Shown: positions 17,420 to 26,183, counted from the stretch's first letter. The stretch is DNA of 41,805 bases from Microcoleus sp. CSU_2_2 (GCA_012035135.1 JAAUPI010000016.1:1-41805), one strand, 5' to 3'. Numbers and translations: made by a program. Notes: generated by a model not told the origin, from the letters alone.

Positions 17420-18949
17420 ATGGGATTACCCTGGTATCGCGTACACACAGTCGTCTTAAATGACCCAGGCCGATTGATTTCTGTACACTTAATGCATACT
17501 GCCCTCGTGGCAGGCTGGGCCGGCTCAATGGCCCTATACGAACTAGCAATTTTTGACCCCACAGACCCAGTTCTGAACCCAATGTGGCGTCAAGGTATGT
17601 TCGTGCTACCCTTCATGACTCGCTTGGGAGTTACCGGTTCTTGGGGTGGCTGGAGTATTACTGGCGAAGGTAATGTCGATCCCGGATATTGGTCTTTTGA
17701 AGGCGTCGCCGTTGCCCACATCATCCTCTCTGGCTTGCTGTTTTTAGCAGCAGTTTGGCACTGGGTATTTTGGGACTTAGAACTCTTCAGAGACCCACGC
17801 ACCGGTGAACCAGCCCTCGATTTGCCGAAAATGTTTGGCATTCACTTGTTCCTTTCTGGCTTACTGTGCTTCGGCTTCGGCGCATTTCACCTATCGGGAC
17901 TCTTCGGTCCGGGAATGTGGGTGTCCGACCCCTACGGTCTGACCGGTCACGTCCAGGCAGTAGCGCCTGCTTGGGGCCCAGAAGGCTTTGACCCCTTTAA
18001 TCCAGGCGGTATTGTGGCTCACCACATTGCAGCGGGCGTAGTTGGCGTGATTGCTGGTTTGTTCCACTTGACTGTACGCCCACCGGAACGGCTTTACAAA
18101 GCCCTGCGGATGGGAAATATCGAAACTGTACTGTCTAGCAGTATCGCTGCTGTTTTCTTCGCAGCTTTTGTGGTAGCCGGTACAATGTGGTACGGTTCTG
18201 CTGCTACTCCGATCGAACTTTTTGGCCCAACTCGCTATCAGTGGGACGGTAACTATTTCCAACAAGAAATCGATCGCCGAGCTCAAGCTAGTTTAGCCTC
18301 CGGCGCTAGCATCCAACAAGCTTACGAGCAAATTCCTGAAAAATTGGCTTTCTACGACTACGTGGGCAACTCTCCAGCAAAAGGTGGTTTGTTCCGCGCC
18401 GGCGCAATGGTTAATGGCGACGGTATTGCTAAAGGCTGGCTGGGTCACCCAGTATTTACTGATAGCGAAGGTCGGGTATTGTCGGTTCGCCGCCTCCCGA
18501 ACTTCTTTGAAACTTTCCCAGTGATTTTGACAGACAAAGATGGGGTCGTTCGTGCTGACATCCCCTTCCGCCGTGCTGAATCAAAATACAGCTTTGAACA
18601 AAGCGGAGTTACAGTCAGCTTCTACGGTGGCGAACTTAACGGTCAAACGTTTAATAATCCTCTAGATGTTAAGAAGTATGCTCGCGCCGCTCAAAAGGGT
18701 GAGGTGTTTGAATTCGATCGCGAAACTTTGAAGTCTGACGGGGTTTACCGCACTTCAACTCGTGGCTGGTTCACTTTTGGACACGCTTGCTTTGCTTTGC
18801 TGTTTTTCTTCGGTCATATCTGGCACGGTTCTCGGACTATCTTCCGCGACGTGTTTGCTGGAATTGAGGCTGACTTGGAAGAACAAGTCGAGTTCGGCTT
18901 GTTCCAAAAGTTGGGCGACATGACGACAAGAAGAGAGGAATCTATCTAG
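17420..18949 (+). CDS. psbB: Photosystem II CP47 chlorophyll-binding core antenna protein
   Basis: The 509-residue product is the standard cyanobacterial CP47 length and begins with the family signature [22 protein letters not shown]47 binds chlorophyll a and beta-carotene as the inner antenna of photosystem II in the thylakoid membrane. Six transmembrane helices with conserved His ligands are visible ([81 protein letters not shown]), along with the large lumenal loop between helices five and six. GGAGA before the ATG is the likely ribosome binding site. A strong terminator-like hairpin follows, and psbT comes next. Confidence 0.99.
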   Translation: MGLPWYRVHTVVLNDPGRLISVHLMHTALVAGWAGSMALYELAIFDPTDPVLNPMWRQGMFVLPFMTRLGVTGSWGGWSITGEGNVDPGYWSFEGVAVAHIILSGLLFLAAVWHWVFWDLELFRDPRTGEPALDLPKMFGIHLFLSGLLCFGFGAFHLSGLFGPGMWVSDPYGLTGHVQAVAPAWGPEGFDPFNPGGIVAHHIAAGVVGVIAGLFHLTVRPPERLYKALRMGNIETVLSSSIAAVFFAAFVVAGTMWYGSAATPIELFGPTRYQWDGNYFQQEIDRRAQASLASGASIQQAYEQIPEKLAFYDYVGNSPAKGGLFRAGAMVNGDGIAKGWLGHPVFTDSEGRVLSVRRLPNFFETFPVILTDKDGVVRADIPFRRAESKYSFEQSGVTVSFYGGELNGQTFNNPLDVKKYARAAQKGEVFEFDRETLKSDGVYRTSTRGWFTFGHACFALLFFFGHIWHGSRTIFRDVFAGIEADLEEQVEFGLFQKLGDMTTRREESI

Positions 18950-18991
18950 ATTTCGCCAACCATCGGGCAACAGCAATGTTTTCCGGTGCTG

Positions 18992-19030
18992 AAAAAAACC
19001 CCGGTTTCTTGAAGAAACCGGGGTTTTTTT
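18992..19030 (+). terminator. Intrinsic terminator downstream of psbB
   Basis: A perfect hairpin has 19-base arms around one base (core AACCCCGGTTTCTT / AAGAAACCGGGGTT) and ends in seven Ts. It lies 43 bases after the psbB stop, so psbT may be transcribed separately or only by read-through. The rest of the 310-base gap before psbT holds a CTTCTTC heptamer run (19153-19172) and no gene I accept. Confidence 0.85.
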
Positions 19031-19259
19031 GACTGAATATACCAACCGACCCGGTTATTAGGAGGTTATTAATTGCTGAAACCATTGCTGTGATTGAATC
19101 TTATTTCTTCCTTGTTCCTTCAAACTTAGCCCCTTGGAGGTAGGAGGGATTGACTTCTTCCTTCTTCCTTCGGCTTCGAGTTTTCGGAAATATCTGTGAA
19201 TTGCAAAAGCAATAATTGGGATAAAATAATACGGCAAGGGAAGATAGGGAAACTTTAAC

Positions 19260-19355
19260 ATGGAAAGTGTTGCTTACATTTTGGTTTTGACTTTAGCCTT
19301 AGGCGTACTATTTTTTGCGATCGCCTTCCGGGAACCTCCCCGGATTGGTAAATAA
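19260..19355 (+). CDS. psbT: Photosystem II small subunit PsbT
   Basis: This 31-residue protein ([20 protein letters not shown], then [11 protein letters not shown]) is the typical PsbT: one transmembrane helix and a basic stromal tail with FREPPRI. PsbT sits at the photosystem II dimer interface near D1 and helps dimer stability and repair. It lies 310 bases downstream of psbB, the usual partner order in cyanobacteria. No clear Shine-Dalgarno is seen before the ATG. Its short length is normal for the family. Confidence 0.96.
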   Translation: MESVAYILVLTLALGVLFFAIAFREPPRIGK

Positions 19356-19446
19356 CTAGGTGCCCAAGTCAGAGCTTTCTGTTACAGAAATCTTCTGCCT
19401 TCAGATAATTTTCAGCATTCTGTGCTGAGTCATTTTTCTAGTCCAG

Positions 19447-19484
19447 CCATTCATCATTTGCGCGATCGCGCAAATGATGAATGG
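19447..19484. repeat. Perfect 38-bp palindrome before nrdR
   Basis: CCATTCATCATTTGCGCGA and its exact reverse complement abut with no loop, centred on a GCGATCGC (HIP1) core. It ends 35 bases upstream of the nrdR ATG. It has no T-run, so it is not a classic terminator; it could be an operator or a HIP1-centred repeat. Confidence 0.85.
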
Positions 19485-19519
19485 CAATTTACTTGCAACG
19501 CCTGCTACAATCAGCAATC

Positions 19520-20086
19520 ATGCGCTGTCCCTCCTGCCAACACACAAATAGTCGCGTCCTAGAGTCGCGCTCAGCCGAATCAGGTCAAAGTATCCGGCGG
19601 CGACGCGAATGCTTGAGCTGTCAACATCGGTTCACAACATACGAACGCATAGAATTTGTACCGATTACTGTGATTAAGCGGGACGGCAAGCGCGAATCCT
19701 TTGACAGGTCAAAATTAGTCAGGGGACTGATTAGGGCGTGCGAAAAAACAGGCATGGCAACAGGACAACTAGAAATCTTAGCAGAAGAAATCGAGGCAGA
19801 ACTCCAAGGTCGATCGATCCGGGAAGTCACCAGTTCGGAAATCGGAGAATTGGTACTTTTGCACCTGCGGCCCCTCAGTGAAGTAGCTTACGTCCGTTTC
19901 GCTTCTGTATATCGGCAATTCCGAGGCATCCGAGATTTTGTAGATACCCTCAATCATCTTCAGACTCCGCTCAACGAAACTGAATCTCCAGAAACTCCGC
20001 CAGTGAATCCTCCAGGTGTGCCCGATGTGTCCCCGACGGATGCGGGCGATCGAGAAACCCCTGCATCCTGCGCTACTGGGAGCTAG
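19520..20086 (+). CDS. nrdR: Transcriptional repressor NrdR
   Basis: NrdR represses ribonucleotide reductase genes in response to ATP/dATP. The N-terminal zinc ribbon has Cys3, Cys6, Cys31 and Cys34 (MRCPSC...ECLSC), with the basic SIRRRRE stretch between. It is followed by the ATP-cone domain ([20 protein letters not shown] ... [19 protein letters not shown]). The ATG at 19520 is chosen because MRCPSC is the invariant NrdR start; a frame from 19481 would begin inside the 38-bp palindrome. At 188 residues it is longer than the usual 150-180 because of a Pro/Thr/Glu-rich tail, as in other cyanobacterial forms. psbB-psbT-nrdR-rps1 is a familiar cyanobacterial order. Confidence 0.95.
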   Translation: MRCPSCQHTNSRVLESRSAESGQSIRRRRECLSCQHRFTTYERIEFVPITVIKRDGKRESFDRSKLVRGLIRACEKTGMATGQLEILAEEIEAELQGRSIREVTSSEIGELVLLHLRPLSEVAYVRFASVYRQFRGIRDFVDTLNHLQTPLNETESPETPPVNPPGVPDVSPTDAGDRETPASCATGS

Positions 20087-20137
20087 ACTTCTCTAAATTA
20101 ATTTCACAACAGTATTCGGGTAAGCGATCGAGAAAAT

Positions 20138-20311
20138 GGGTCTAAAACCCCGTCGTAAAAGGACGGCTTTCTGCTATGCTGTTTTAAAAGTCGGGATAAG
20201 GCATTGCCGCGACTGTAAACGGACATCGAAGGAGAGTCAGACTACCGAACGGTAGCATAACTCAATGAAGTGTCAAGAATCACCGCACTTTTAGGGCGGT
20301 GAGTATGTCAA
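20138..20311 (+). mobile_element. Miniature IS200/IS605-like element, copy B
   Basis: This second copy is in the same orientation as copy A, with left flank AAAATGGGT, an ACCCCGTC...GGACGG left hairpin (loop altered), interior GTCGGGATAAGGCATTGCC and GAGAGTCAGACT, the right hairpin CACCG...CGGTG (20281-20301), and the end GAGTATGTCAA. It lies between nrdR and rps1. The shared interior with substitutions in loops suggests a conserved RNA structure. No protein is encoded. Confidence 0.6.
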
Positions 20312-20535
20312 AATAGGCTACTTGACTCCGAATGTTAAAATGAAACGTTTTAACGCAGAGTTGGGAGTAGTAGCAATGGCAAGGGCGGGTGTGCGGTTGC
20401 ACCCGGCAAAAGTTAGCAAAAACTGACTTTCGTAACAGATTTTGCAAGAAGTTAACCGCTTTTTCACCAAAATCTCTAATATCTGCCTGCACAAATGAAA
20501 AACATGAAGGAGAGAAATCCTAGGAAATTATTCGC
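20312..20535 (+). promoter_or_regulatory. rps1 leader region
   Basis: This is 224 bases with no gene. AAGGAG occurs at about 20508-20513, unusually far (about 23 bases) from the rps1 ATG, so either initiation does not use it or the leader is structured. No promoter with good spacing could be assigned. Confidence 0.3.
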
Positions 20536-21618
20536 ATGGTCAATCTCAAAACCACAGTCAAAGACATCGGCTTTACTCACGAGGATTTTGCAGCCCTACT
20601 AGACAAATATGACTATCACTTTAGCCCCGGCGATGTAGTAGCGGGTACAGTTTTTAGTATAGAACCGAGGGGCGCTCTGATTGATATCGGTGCTAAAACA
20701 GCAGCGTACATTCCCATTCAGGAAATGTCGATCAATCGAGTGGAAAGCCCTGAAGAGGTATTGCAATCAAATGAAACCAGAGAATTTTTCATCCTCACCG
20801 ATGAAAATGAAGACGGGCAATTAACGCTGTCGATCCGACGCATAGAGTATATGCGGGCCTGGGAAAGAGTGCGGCAACTGCAAGCAGAAGATGCCACAGT
20901 CCGATCGCAAGTCTTTGCCACCAACCGCGGCGGCGCACTGGTGAGAATTGAAGGGTTACGAGGCTTTATTCCCGGTTCTCACATCAGTACCCGCAAACCG
21001 AAAGAAGAATTAGTCGCCGAAGAATTACCATTAAAATTCTTAGAGGTAGATGAAGATCGCAACCGCTTAGTCTTGAGTCACCGTCGCGCCTTAGTTGAGA
21101 AGAAGATGAACCGCCTCGAAGTCGGGGAAGTCGTCATCGGTACAGTGCGCGGCATCAAGCCTTACGGCGCCTTTATCGACATCGGTGGCGTCAGCGGCTT
21201 GCTGCACATCTCAGAAATTTCGCACGATCACATCGATACGCCTCACAGCGTGTTCAATGTCAACGACGAAGTGAAAGTGATGATCATTGACTTGGACGCT
21301 GACAGAGGCCGGATTTCTCTCTCTACCAAACAGTTGGAACCCGAACCGGGCGCGATGGTCAAAAATCGCGAATTGGTTTACGAAAAAGCTGAGGAAATGG
21401 CTGCTAAGTTCCGAGAAAAAATGCTAGCTCAAAAACAAGCTAAAGCAGCCGTGGACATTCCTGTAGAATCGATCGATGCTGAGGAAATCCCTGATGAAAT
21501 GCTCGAGGACGTACCGTCGGCAATGGAAGATGATATACCGGAAGCTGTAACGGAAGCTATACCAGAAGCAACTTTAGAGGTAGAAGAAGAAGAAATACCT
21601 TCAGCGACGGACGAATAA
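20536..21618 (+). CDS. rps1: 30S ribosomal protein S1
   Basis: The 360-residue protein has three S1 RNA-binding repeats. The first starts at GDVVAGTVFSIEPRGALIDIG, a weaker middle one is around RSQVFATNRGGALVRIEGLR, and the strongest is GEVVIGTVRGIKPYGAFIDIG with GLLHISEISHDHI. This three-domain form is typical of cyanobacteria and chloroplasts, shorter than the six-domain E. coli S1. It binds mRNA on the small subunit during initiation. The last 70 residues are Glu-rich with repeated PEA/IPE units, a low-complexity acidic tail. A clear terminator follows. Confidence 0.96.
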   Translation: MVNLKTTVKDIGFTHEDFAALLDKYDYHFSPGDVVAGTVFSIEPRGALIDIGAKTAAYIPIQEMSINRVESPEEVLQSNETREFFILTDENEDGQLTLSIRRIEYMRAWERVRQLQAEDATVRSQVFATNRGGALVRIEGLRGFIPGSHISTRKPKEELVAEELPLKFLEVDEDRNRLVLSHRRALVEKKMNRLEVGEVVIGTVRGIKPYGAFIDIGGVSGLLHISEISHDHIDTPHSVFNVNDEVKVMIIDLDADRGRISLSTKQLEPEPGAMVKNRELVYEKAEEMAAKFREKMLAQKQAKAAVDIPVESIDAEEIPDEMLEDVPSAMEDDIPEAVTEAIPEATLEVEEEEIPSATDE

Positions 21619-21637
21619 CATCGCTGTCACAGTGATT

Positions 21638-21667
21638 AAAAGAGGGAAACACCCTCTTTTTTTTTGT
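21638..21667 (+). terminator. Intrinsic terminator of rps1
   Basis: AGAGGG pairs with CCCTCT around a short AAACA loop (21641-21657) and is followed by a run of nine or more Ts. It lies 20-odd bases after the rps1 stop. Confidence 0.9.
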
Positions 21668-21670
21668 CAG

Positions 21671-21722
21671 TGGGCAGTTGGCAGTTGGCAGTTGGTGGTG
21701 GGCAGTTGGTGGTGGACAGTTG
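21671..21722. repeat. Heptamer repeat (GGCAGTT / GGTGGTG units)
   Basis: About seven seven-base units alternate between GGCAGTT and TGGTGGG types just after the rps1 terminator. The rest of the 363-base gap before the cyclase gene (21723-21981) shows no gene or clear signal. Confidence 0.8.
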
Positions 21723-21981
21723 ACCCACTGTCATAACATCTTCCTGTAGACATAACCAGAAAGCGATCGATCTCTGCATTCAGAAAAGTTGCAGCCCGAT
21801 CGATCTGCCAAAATAAACATAGCCATCACTCAGCTAATTTGTTAAGATTTATGTATATATTAGGGACATCTACATAGCTCCAAAGCCGTAAAAATACTGA
21901 GGCTAAGACAAACCGGATGAGCAACTCAAACAATAGACTGCTTAGAAATGTCTTGCCCTGAAACGCAAAGGCAAGCTAATT

Positions 21982-23115
21982 ATGAAAATCGAACTTCTGG
22001 CAGAAAAAATAGCACAACTCAAAAAACGTCCCGGTGCTAGCGGTGGAACACTTGACCAAATTGAAAACTGGTTAAATAATTCTTATGTTTTGCAGAGAAT
22101 GAGGATTAATCCTTACTATGTAACAGGCGATTTAGTTCAGAATGTTAAAAGAATTACTTCGGAATTTCTCCACGGAGTAAAAGCCGGCGTATTCGACTTA
22201 CACTGGGATATTCACTGCCCTCACTGCAACATGATGGTAGACGAATTTAAGCATCTGGGAGACGCATCAGAAATGTCTTTGTGTCCGATGTGCGAGCGCG
22301 AGTTTAAAATAGATTTGGAGCAGGTAGAAGTTACTTTTTCGCTGAACCAAGAAATCGATACTCTCCAACAGCGAGAAGTCTGCGATCTTCCTCCACTACT
22401 TCATAATGAAGTACCCGATAAATTGCCCGATGATGAACTAACATTAGAACAACTGCCACTTCGTCTTTCAGGCATTCAACTGCTTCACCACCCGGATTAC
22501 AAGCGTCTGTTCGGGGAACAAGTTATATCAGAAAGAGAACGAGTTAAAATTCGGGCTATTACTATTATGTTTACCGATATTACTGGTTCTACCAGAATGT
22601 ACGAAACATTGGGAGATGCTAAAGCTTACAATATTGTGCGCGACCATTTTGAAATTTTCTTTGAGTCGATCGAGAGATGTGGTGGCAAAATCATTAAAAC
22701 CATCGGCGATGCTGTCATGGCTTCCTTTATCAACAACGAACAAGCAATTATGGCTGCCGCCGATGCTGTGGCCAGTTTTAGAGAGTACAACTCAACTCGC
22801 CAACAAGAAGAGTGGATTCAAGTCAGAATTGGCATTCACCGAGGTACGGCTTTGCTGGTAAATCTCAATAATTCGAGCGACTATTTTGGCTCGACAGTCA
22901 ACAAAGCCGCCCGTATCCAAAATCTTTCTAAAAGTGACGAAGTTTCGTTTTCTGAAGAAGTTTATAATGACCGAGCATTTTTAACTGCATTAAAAGCTGC
23001 TGGAGTTTCCGAAATTCAAAAACGTGTTGAAGATTTAAAAGGAATACAGGGCGCACAAGTCGCTTATACTGCTAGGATTAATACTGAATCGGTAATCGCG
23101 CTGTCTGCTGAATAG
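21982..23115 (+). CDS. Class III adenylate cyclase with zinc-ribbon (DUF5939-like) N-terminal region
   Basis: The C-terminal half (190-360) is a class III cyclase domain that makes cAMP from ATP. Metal ligands are Asp199 (MFTDITGST) and Asp243 (KTIGDAVMA). The adenine-selecting pair is Lys239 and Asp300 (SDYFGSTVN). The transition-state residues are Asn307 and Arg311 (VNKAARI). All six are present, so an active homodimer is expected and ATP is the likelier substrate. The N-terminal half has no membrane helix; it includes RINPYYVTGDLVQN and a zinc-ribbon-like CPHC (79-82) ... CPMC (101-104), a layout I associate with DUF5939 cyclases. Monocistronic; regulation not visible. The soluble form suggests cytoplasmic sensing through the zinc region. 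Confidence 0.88.
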   Translation: MKIELLAEKIAQLKKRPGASGGTLDQIENWLNNSYVLQRMRINPYYVTGDLVQNVKRITSEFLHGVKAGVFDLHWDIHCPHCNMMVDEFKHLGDASEMSLCPMCEREFKIDLEQVEVTFSLNQEIDTLQQREVCDLPPLLHNEVPDKLPDDELTLEQLPLRLSGIQLLHHPDYKRLFGEQVISERERVKIRAITIMFTDITGSTRMYETLGDAKAYNIVRDHFEIFFESIERCGGKIIKTIGDAVMASFINNEQAIMAAADAVASFREYNSTRQQEEWIQVRIGIHRGTALLVNLNNSSDYFGSTVNKAARIQNLSKSDEVSFSEEVYNDRAFLTALKAAGVSEIQKRVEDLKGIQGAQVAYTARINTESVIALSAE

Positions 23116-23203
23116 GTAGCTCGAAGAAGTTATGTAGGTAAGCGTATATATCTAGTTATTGCAGTTTTCAGTTATGTAGCTTCATAAAAAATTGATATAA
23201 GTC

Positions 23204-23923
23204 CTACTTAACTAAAGCCTGCCGCTGAGCCTCCAATAATTCTTGAATCCCGATTTCTGCCACATCCAAAATTTGATTTAACTGACTCCGACTAAAACTT
23301 CCATCTTCCGCAGTTCCCTGAATTTCGATAATATTCAAATCTCCATTCATTACCACATTACAATCAATTTCCGCCGCCACATCTTCCAGATAATTCAAAT
23401 CCAAAAACAGCTCTCCTTCCAACAGTCCCACAGACACGGCAGCCACTTGGCGAATCAAGGGCGATCGCACTAAATCACCTTTTTGCACCAACTTATTCAA
23501 AGCATCTGCCACAGCCACAAATCCGCCAGTAATAGAAGTCGTGCGAGTCCCCGCATCCGCTTGCAAAACATCAGCATCCACCAGAATTGTACGCTCGCCC
23601 AATAATTGCATATCCAAGCACGATCGCAAACTGCGTCCAATCAACCGCTGAATTTCTTGAGTGCGTCCCGATAATTTCATAAATTCCCGCTCTTGTCGCT
23701 GCGGCGTCGATCCCGGCAACATTCGATATTCCGCGGTCAGCCAACCTTGTCCAGTATTCTCCAGAAACCTAGGGACTCCTGGCTTAATCGTAACGCTGCA
23801 AAGTACCTGAGTATCGCCACTTTTTGCTAGCACCGAACCGCTGGCAAATTTGGTGAATTCGCGATCGAAACTAATCGGACGAAGTTGATTTGGCTGTCTG
23901 CCATCGGCACGTTTTATAGACAT
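23204..23923 (-). CDS. rph: Ribonuclease PH
   Basis: The 239-residue enzyme trims tRNA 3' ends by phosphorolysis. Family signatures are [14 protein letters not shown] at the N-terminus, [13 protein letters not shown], the active-site run [29 protein letters not shown] with its phosphate-binding Arg, [19 protein letters not shown], and [13 protein letters not shown] near the end. The ATG at 23923 is preferred over a TTG two codons earlier. The length equals the usual 238-240. It precedes the adenylate kinase gene's 3' end on the same strand with a 100-base gap of heptamers, so coupling is uncertain. Confidence 0.97.
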   Translation of the reverse strand: MSIKRADGRQPNQLRPISFDREFTKFASGSVLAKSGDTQVLCSVTIKPGVPRFLENTGQGWLTAEYRMLPGSTPQRQEREFMKLSGRTQEIQRLIGRSLRSCLDMQLLGERTILVDADVLQADAGTRTTSITGGFVAVADALNKLVQKGDLVRSPLIRQVAAVSVGLLEGELFLDLNYLEDVAAEIDCNVVMNGDLNIIEIQGTAEDGSFSRSQLNQILDVAEIGIQELLEAQRQALVK

Positions 23924-23932
23924 AAGCAATGT

Positions 23933-24030
23933 GGAATGGGGAATGGGGAATGGTTATTTGTTATTGGTTTTTACTGCTCTCCGGTCAACTGTCAACTGCT
24001 TTCCTATCAATTGTCAACTGCCAACTGACT
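23933..24030. repeat. Heptamer repeats between rph and adenylate kinase
   Basis: Three GAATGGG units (23933-23953) are followed by degenerate GTCAACT/GCCAACT units (about 23978-24030). The region has no coding signal. Confidence 0.7.
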
Positions 24031-24031
24031 A

Positions 24032-24583
24032 CTAACTACTAACAATTTTAAGAATATCCTGCTGCACTTTTTCCGGAGATCGATCGCCGTTGACAGTTAA
24101 CAGCTTTTTACGATACTCGTAATAATCTAAAATCGGGAGAGTTTGCTCCTCAAATAAATCGAGCCGACGCTGCAAAATTTCAGGACTATCATCCGATCGA
24201 TCCCGTTCGATTGATCGACTCAACAACACCTCAGTCGGAACTTTTAACCAAATCGCCCAATCAAGCTCTTGTCCCAAATCTGACAGCAAAAAATCCAACT
24301 CCTCAGCTTGAAAAGCCGTTCGCGGATAGCCCTCCAACACCCAGCCATTAAAGACATCCCACAGCAGCAGCCTCTGGCGAAAGAATTGAATCATAGTCGC
24401 ATCGGGAACCAATTCCCCTCTTTCGACATAAGACGCCGCTAACTTGCCCAAATCCGTGTCTTGTGCGATCGCCTCCCGCAGAATATCACCCACAGCCAGC
24501 AAAGGAATGTTCAAATTGCTGCACAGTTGTTCAGCCTGAGTTCCTTTTCCCGCTCCCGGCCCTCCCAAAATCACTAATCTCAC
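24032..24583 (-). CDS. Adenylate kinase family protein
   Basis: The product is 183 residues with P-loop GGPGAGKGT (7-15), AMP-binding VGDILREAI, the GYPRT motif (GFPRT in classical Adk) and the short LID form RDRSDDSPEILQRRLDLFEEQT. It interconverts ATP, ADP and AMP, or a related nucleotide set. Cyanobacteria normally carry another adk in the ribosomal protein cluster, so this is probably a paralogue; that cannot be confirmed from this window. The ATG at 24583 fits the MRLVILGGPG start. Confidence 0.88.
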   Translation of the reverse strand: MRLVILGGPGAGKGTQAEQLCSNLNIPLLAVGDILREAIAQDTDLGKLAASYVERGELVPDATMIQFFRQRLLLWDVFNGWVLEGYPRTAFQAEELDFLLSDLGQELDWAIWLKVPTEVLLSRSIERDRSDDSPEILQRRLDLFEEQTLPILDYYEYRKKLLTVNGDRSPEKVQQDILKIVSS

Positions 24584-24805
24584 TGTGTCTTGCTCCTAGC
24601 GCCGCGACATTCAAAGTTTACCTTTTCTTGAGATATATCGGGCAAATAGCTGCGATCGCCACTGCCGCGAGCTTTGCATGAGTTGTATATCTAGCGTTCG
24701 ATCGGATGTGCATTCAGTCCATTACACTATATATTGTTAAGCAGGCTGCTGCCCCGTCAGGCTCACAGTCGCACCCAAAAATAATTACCGATCGAATATT
24801 GCCCT

Positions 24806-25342
24806 ATGGTTGCCCAGTTACAAACCCCTGCACTCAATTTAACCCACAGCTTGCCCTACACAGTTGAAGGGCTGGTGCAAGTCTTCACAGGCCCGCACCG
24901 CTGCTTTTTTACCAATGTCATGGCTCAGGCCCTCAGAATTGCGGGACAGGGGACTCCGGTGTTAGCGGTGCAGTTTCTCAAAGGAGGAATCAATCAAGGG
25001 CACGAGCATCCGGTGCGACTGGGGCAGAATTTAGATTGGGTGCGGTGCGATTTACCGCGTTGTATTGACAAGGCCGATTTAGATGCAGCGGAAGTAAGAT
25101 CGATCGAGCGATTGTGGCATTACGTTCAAGATATTGTGCGCAAAGGCCGTTACACGCTAGTTATTCTCGACGAATTGAGTTTAGCGGTTAATTTTGGCTT
25201 GATTCCGGAAGCAGAAGTGTTGGCATTAATTAATAGCAAGCCCCATCATTTAGATATTATTTTAACCGGGTCTTCGATGCCACAAGGAATTTTGGATGTG
25301 GCCGACCAAATTACTGAAATTCGCCGCAGTCAAGGACAGTGA
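24806..25342 (+). CDS. Corrinoid adenosyltransferase-like (CobA/BtuR family) protein with degenerate P-loop
   Basis: The 178-residue protein matches the CobA/CobO/BtuR fold: QVFTG..., AQALRIAGQGTPVLAVQFLKGG, a Walker B-like LVILDELSLAVNFGLI (118-133), HHLDIILTGSSMP, and ILDVADQITEIR at the end. True adenosyltransferases have a TGDGKGKTT P-loop; here residues 28-36 read TGPHRCFFT, without the P-loop lysine. ATP-dependent cob(I)alamin adenosylation is therefore doubtful, and the true role may differ. The stop codon TGA (25340-25342) overlaps the terminal bases of an IS200/IS605 remnant, so the natural C-terminus may have been altered by a residue or more. Confidence 0.7.
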   Translation: MVAQLQTPALNLTHSLPYTVEGLVQVFTGPHRCFFTNVMAQALRIAGQGTPVLAVQFLKGGINQGHEHPVRLGQNLDWVRCDLPRCIDKADLDAAEVRSIERLWHYVQDIVRKGRYTLVILDELSLAVNFGLIPEAEVLALINSKPHHLDIILTGSSMPQGILDVADQITEIRRSQGQ

Positions 25343-25530
25343 ACTACCCCAACTAACCTAGCGGTATAGTTGGGGCTTCTAGCTTCACACGAGAGTGCCT
25401 TAGAACGGATTTGCGTCCGCCCTTTGGTCTTACCTCCCCTCGACGCTTCAGCAACGGCTGTTCCATCCGTCTGGAGAATTCTGATTCGCTCTTCTCGAAT
25501 AAATCGGAGATTTTAGTTGGGGACTTATGC
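25341..25530 (-). mobile_element. IS200/IS605 right-end remnant with tnpB 3' coding relic
   Basis: Read on the minus strand, the end carries the hairpin AGCCCCAACTATACC...TTAGTTGGGGTAGTTC, the form of right ends of cyanobacterial IS200/IS605 elements. Inward of it a frame reads ERIRILQTDGTAVAEASRGG then KTKGRTQIRSKALSCEARSP, like a TnpB C-terminal tail. No TnpB catalytic motif (zinc ribbon or RuvC) is left. The element end abuts the 3' end of the corrinoid-adenosyltransferase-like gene. Confidence 0.5.
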
Positions 25531-25744
25531 CGACATTCCTGTTAAAAATTAACAAGCCGTTGAATCAAGGGCATGAGAAAATTAAAGAGCGATCGCCCTC
25601 ATGAAACTCAAACACGACTTACCCACAGATACCATTTGTAGGGTGGGCAATGCCCACCAAACTCAACCCATATCCCGTACAAATAGAATGTAAAGCGTCA
25701 GTCCTGTCAAAGAGCGATCGTACCAAATCAATTTAACACCGACA
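25531..25744. other. Intergenic region without a gene
   Basis: It contains a HIP1 site, and GTGGGCAATGCCCAC, a palindrome in a GTAGGGTGGGCAATGCCCACC context that looks like another dispersed short repeat. No coding frame or promoter is supported. Confidence 0.4.
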
Positions 25745-25927
25745 TCACGACGCTTGAACAGCCGGAATGAATACCACACTTAACGGATCAGCCGGAACCA
25801 TCCGCTTAAGAATTTGCAAGTGACCGTCTGCATCTGACCAACTGCGAAACTCACCCACAACAACCTGTTCTACATTTGGAAGCGAGCGAACTACAGTCCA
25901 CGGCTTGAGACGTTTTTCTTGCAGCAT
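25745..25927 (-). CDS. Small hypothetical protein
   Basis: Start at ATG 25927 is set by AAGGAGA about eleven bases upstream, which removes fifteen N-terminal residues of the longer frame. The 60-residue product reads MLQEKRLKPWTVVRSLPNVE, then QVVVGEFRSWSDADGHLQIL and KRMVPADPLSVVFIPAVQAS. The alternating strand-helix-strand pattern suggests a small soluble alpha/beta fold (WTVVRSL..., DADGHLQILKR). I do not recognise a named family. It is the next gene downstream of the GUN4 kinase on the same strand. Confidence 0.65.
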   Translation of the reverse strand: MLQEKRLKPWTVVRSLPNVEQVVVGEFRSWSDADGHLQILKRMVPADPLSVVFIPAVQAS

Positions 25928-26183
25928 AATAAATGTATCTCCTTTTTGAATTAGCCAAAGCCAGTCAACCATGCTTTCTCCGGGCCAAGGACTGGCCTTT
26001 GACTTTGTAAACTAGCCCTTACGTAAGAACATATCACACAAAAACAGTTTGCGATTATATCTGATTTCCCGCTTTTTTTTTAGCTAATTTTTAGATAACA
26101 GGAGATGAAGGTAATTTTGAGTTCCAAGTTATGTAACTGTCAACTATCAACAGTTCGGCAAGCTCACTGCAAGCTGTCAACTG

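Noticed and set aside
19058-19261. 67-codon minus-strand frame with a hydrophobic start, overlapping the psbT ATG
   Set aside because: No ribosome binding site, part of it is a CTTCTTC heptamer array, and it would start inside the psbT start codon.
20322-20341. TTGACT and TAAAAT as a promoter for rps1
   Set aside because: Spacing is only about eight bases, far from the usual 16-18.
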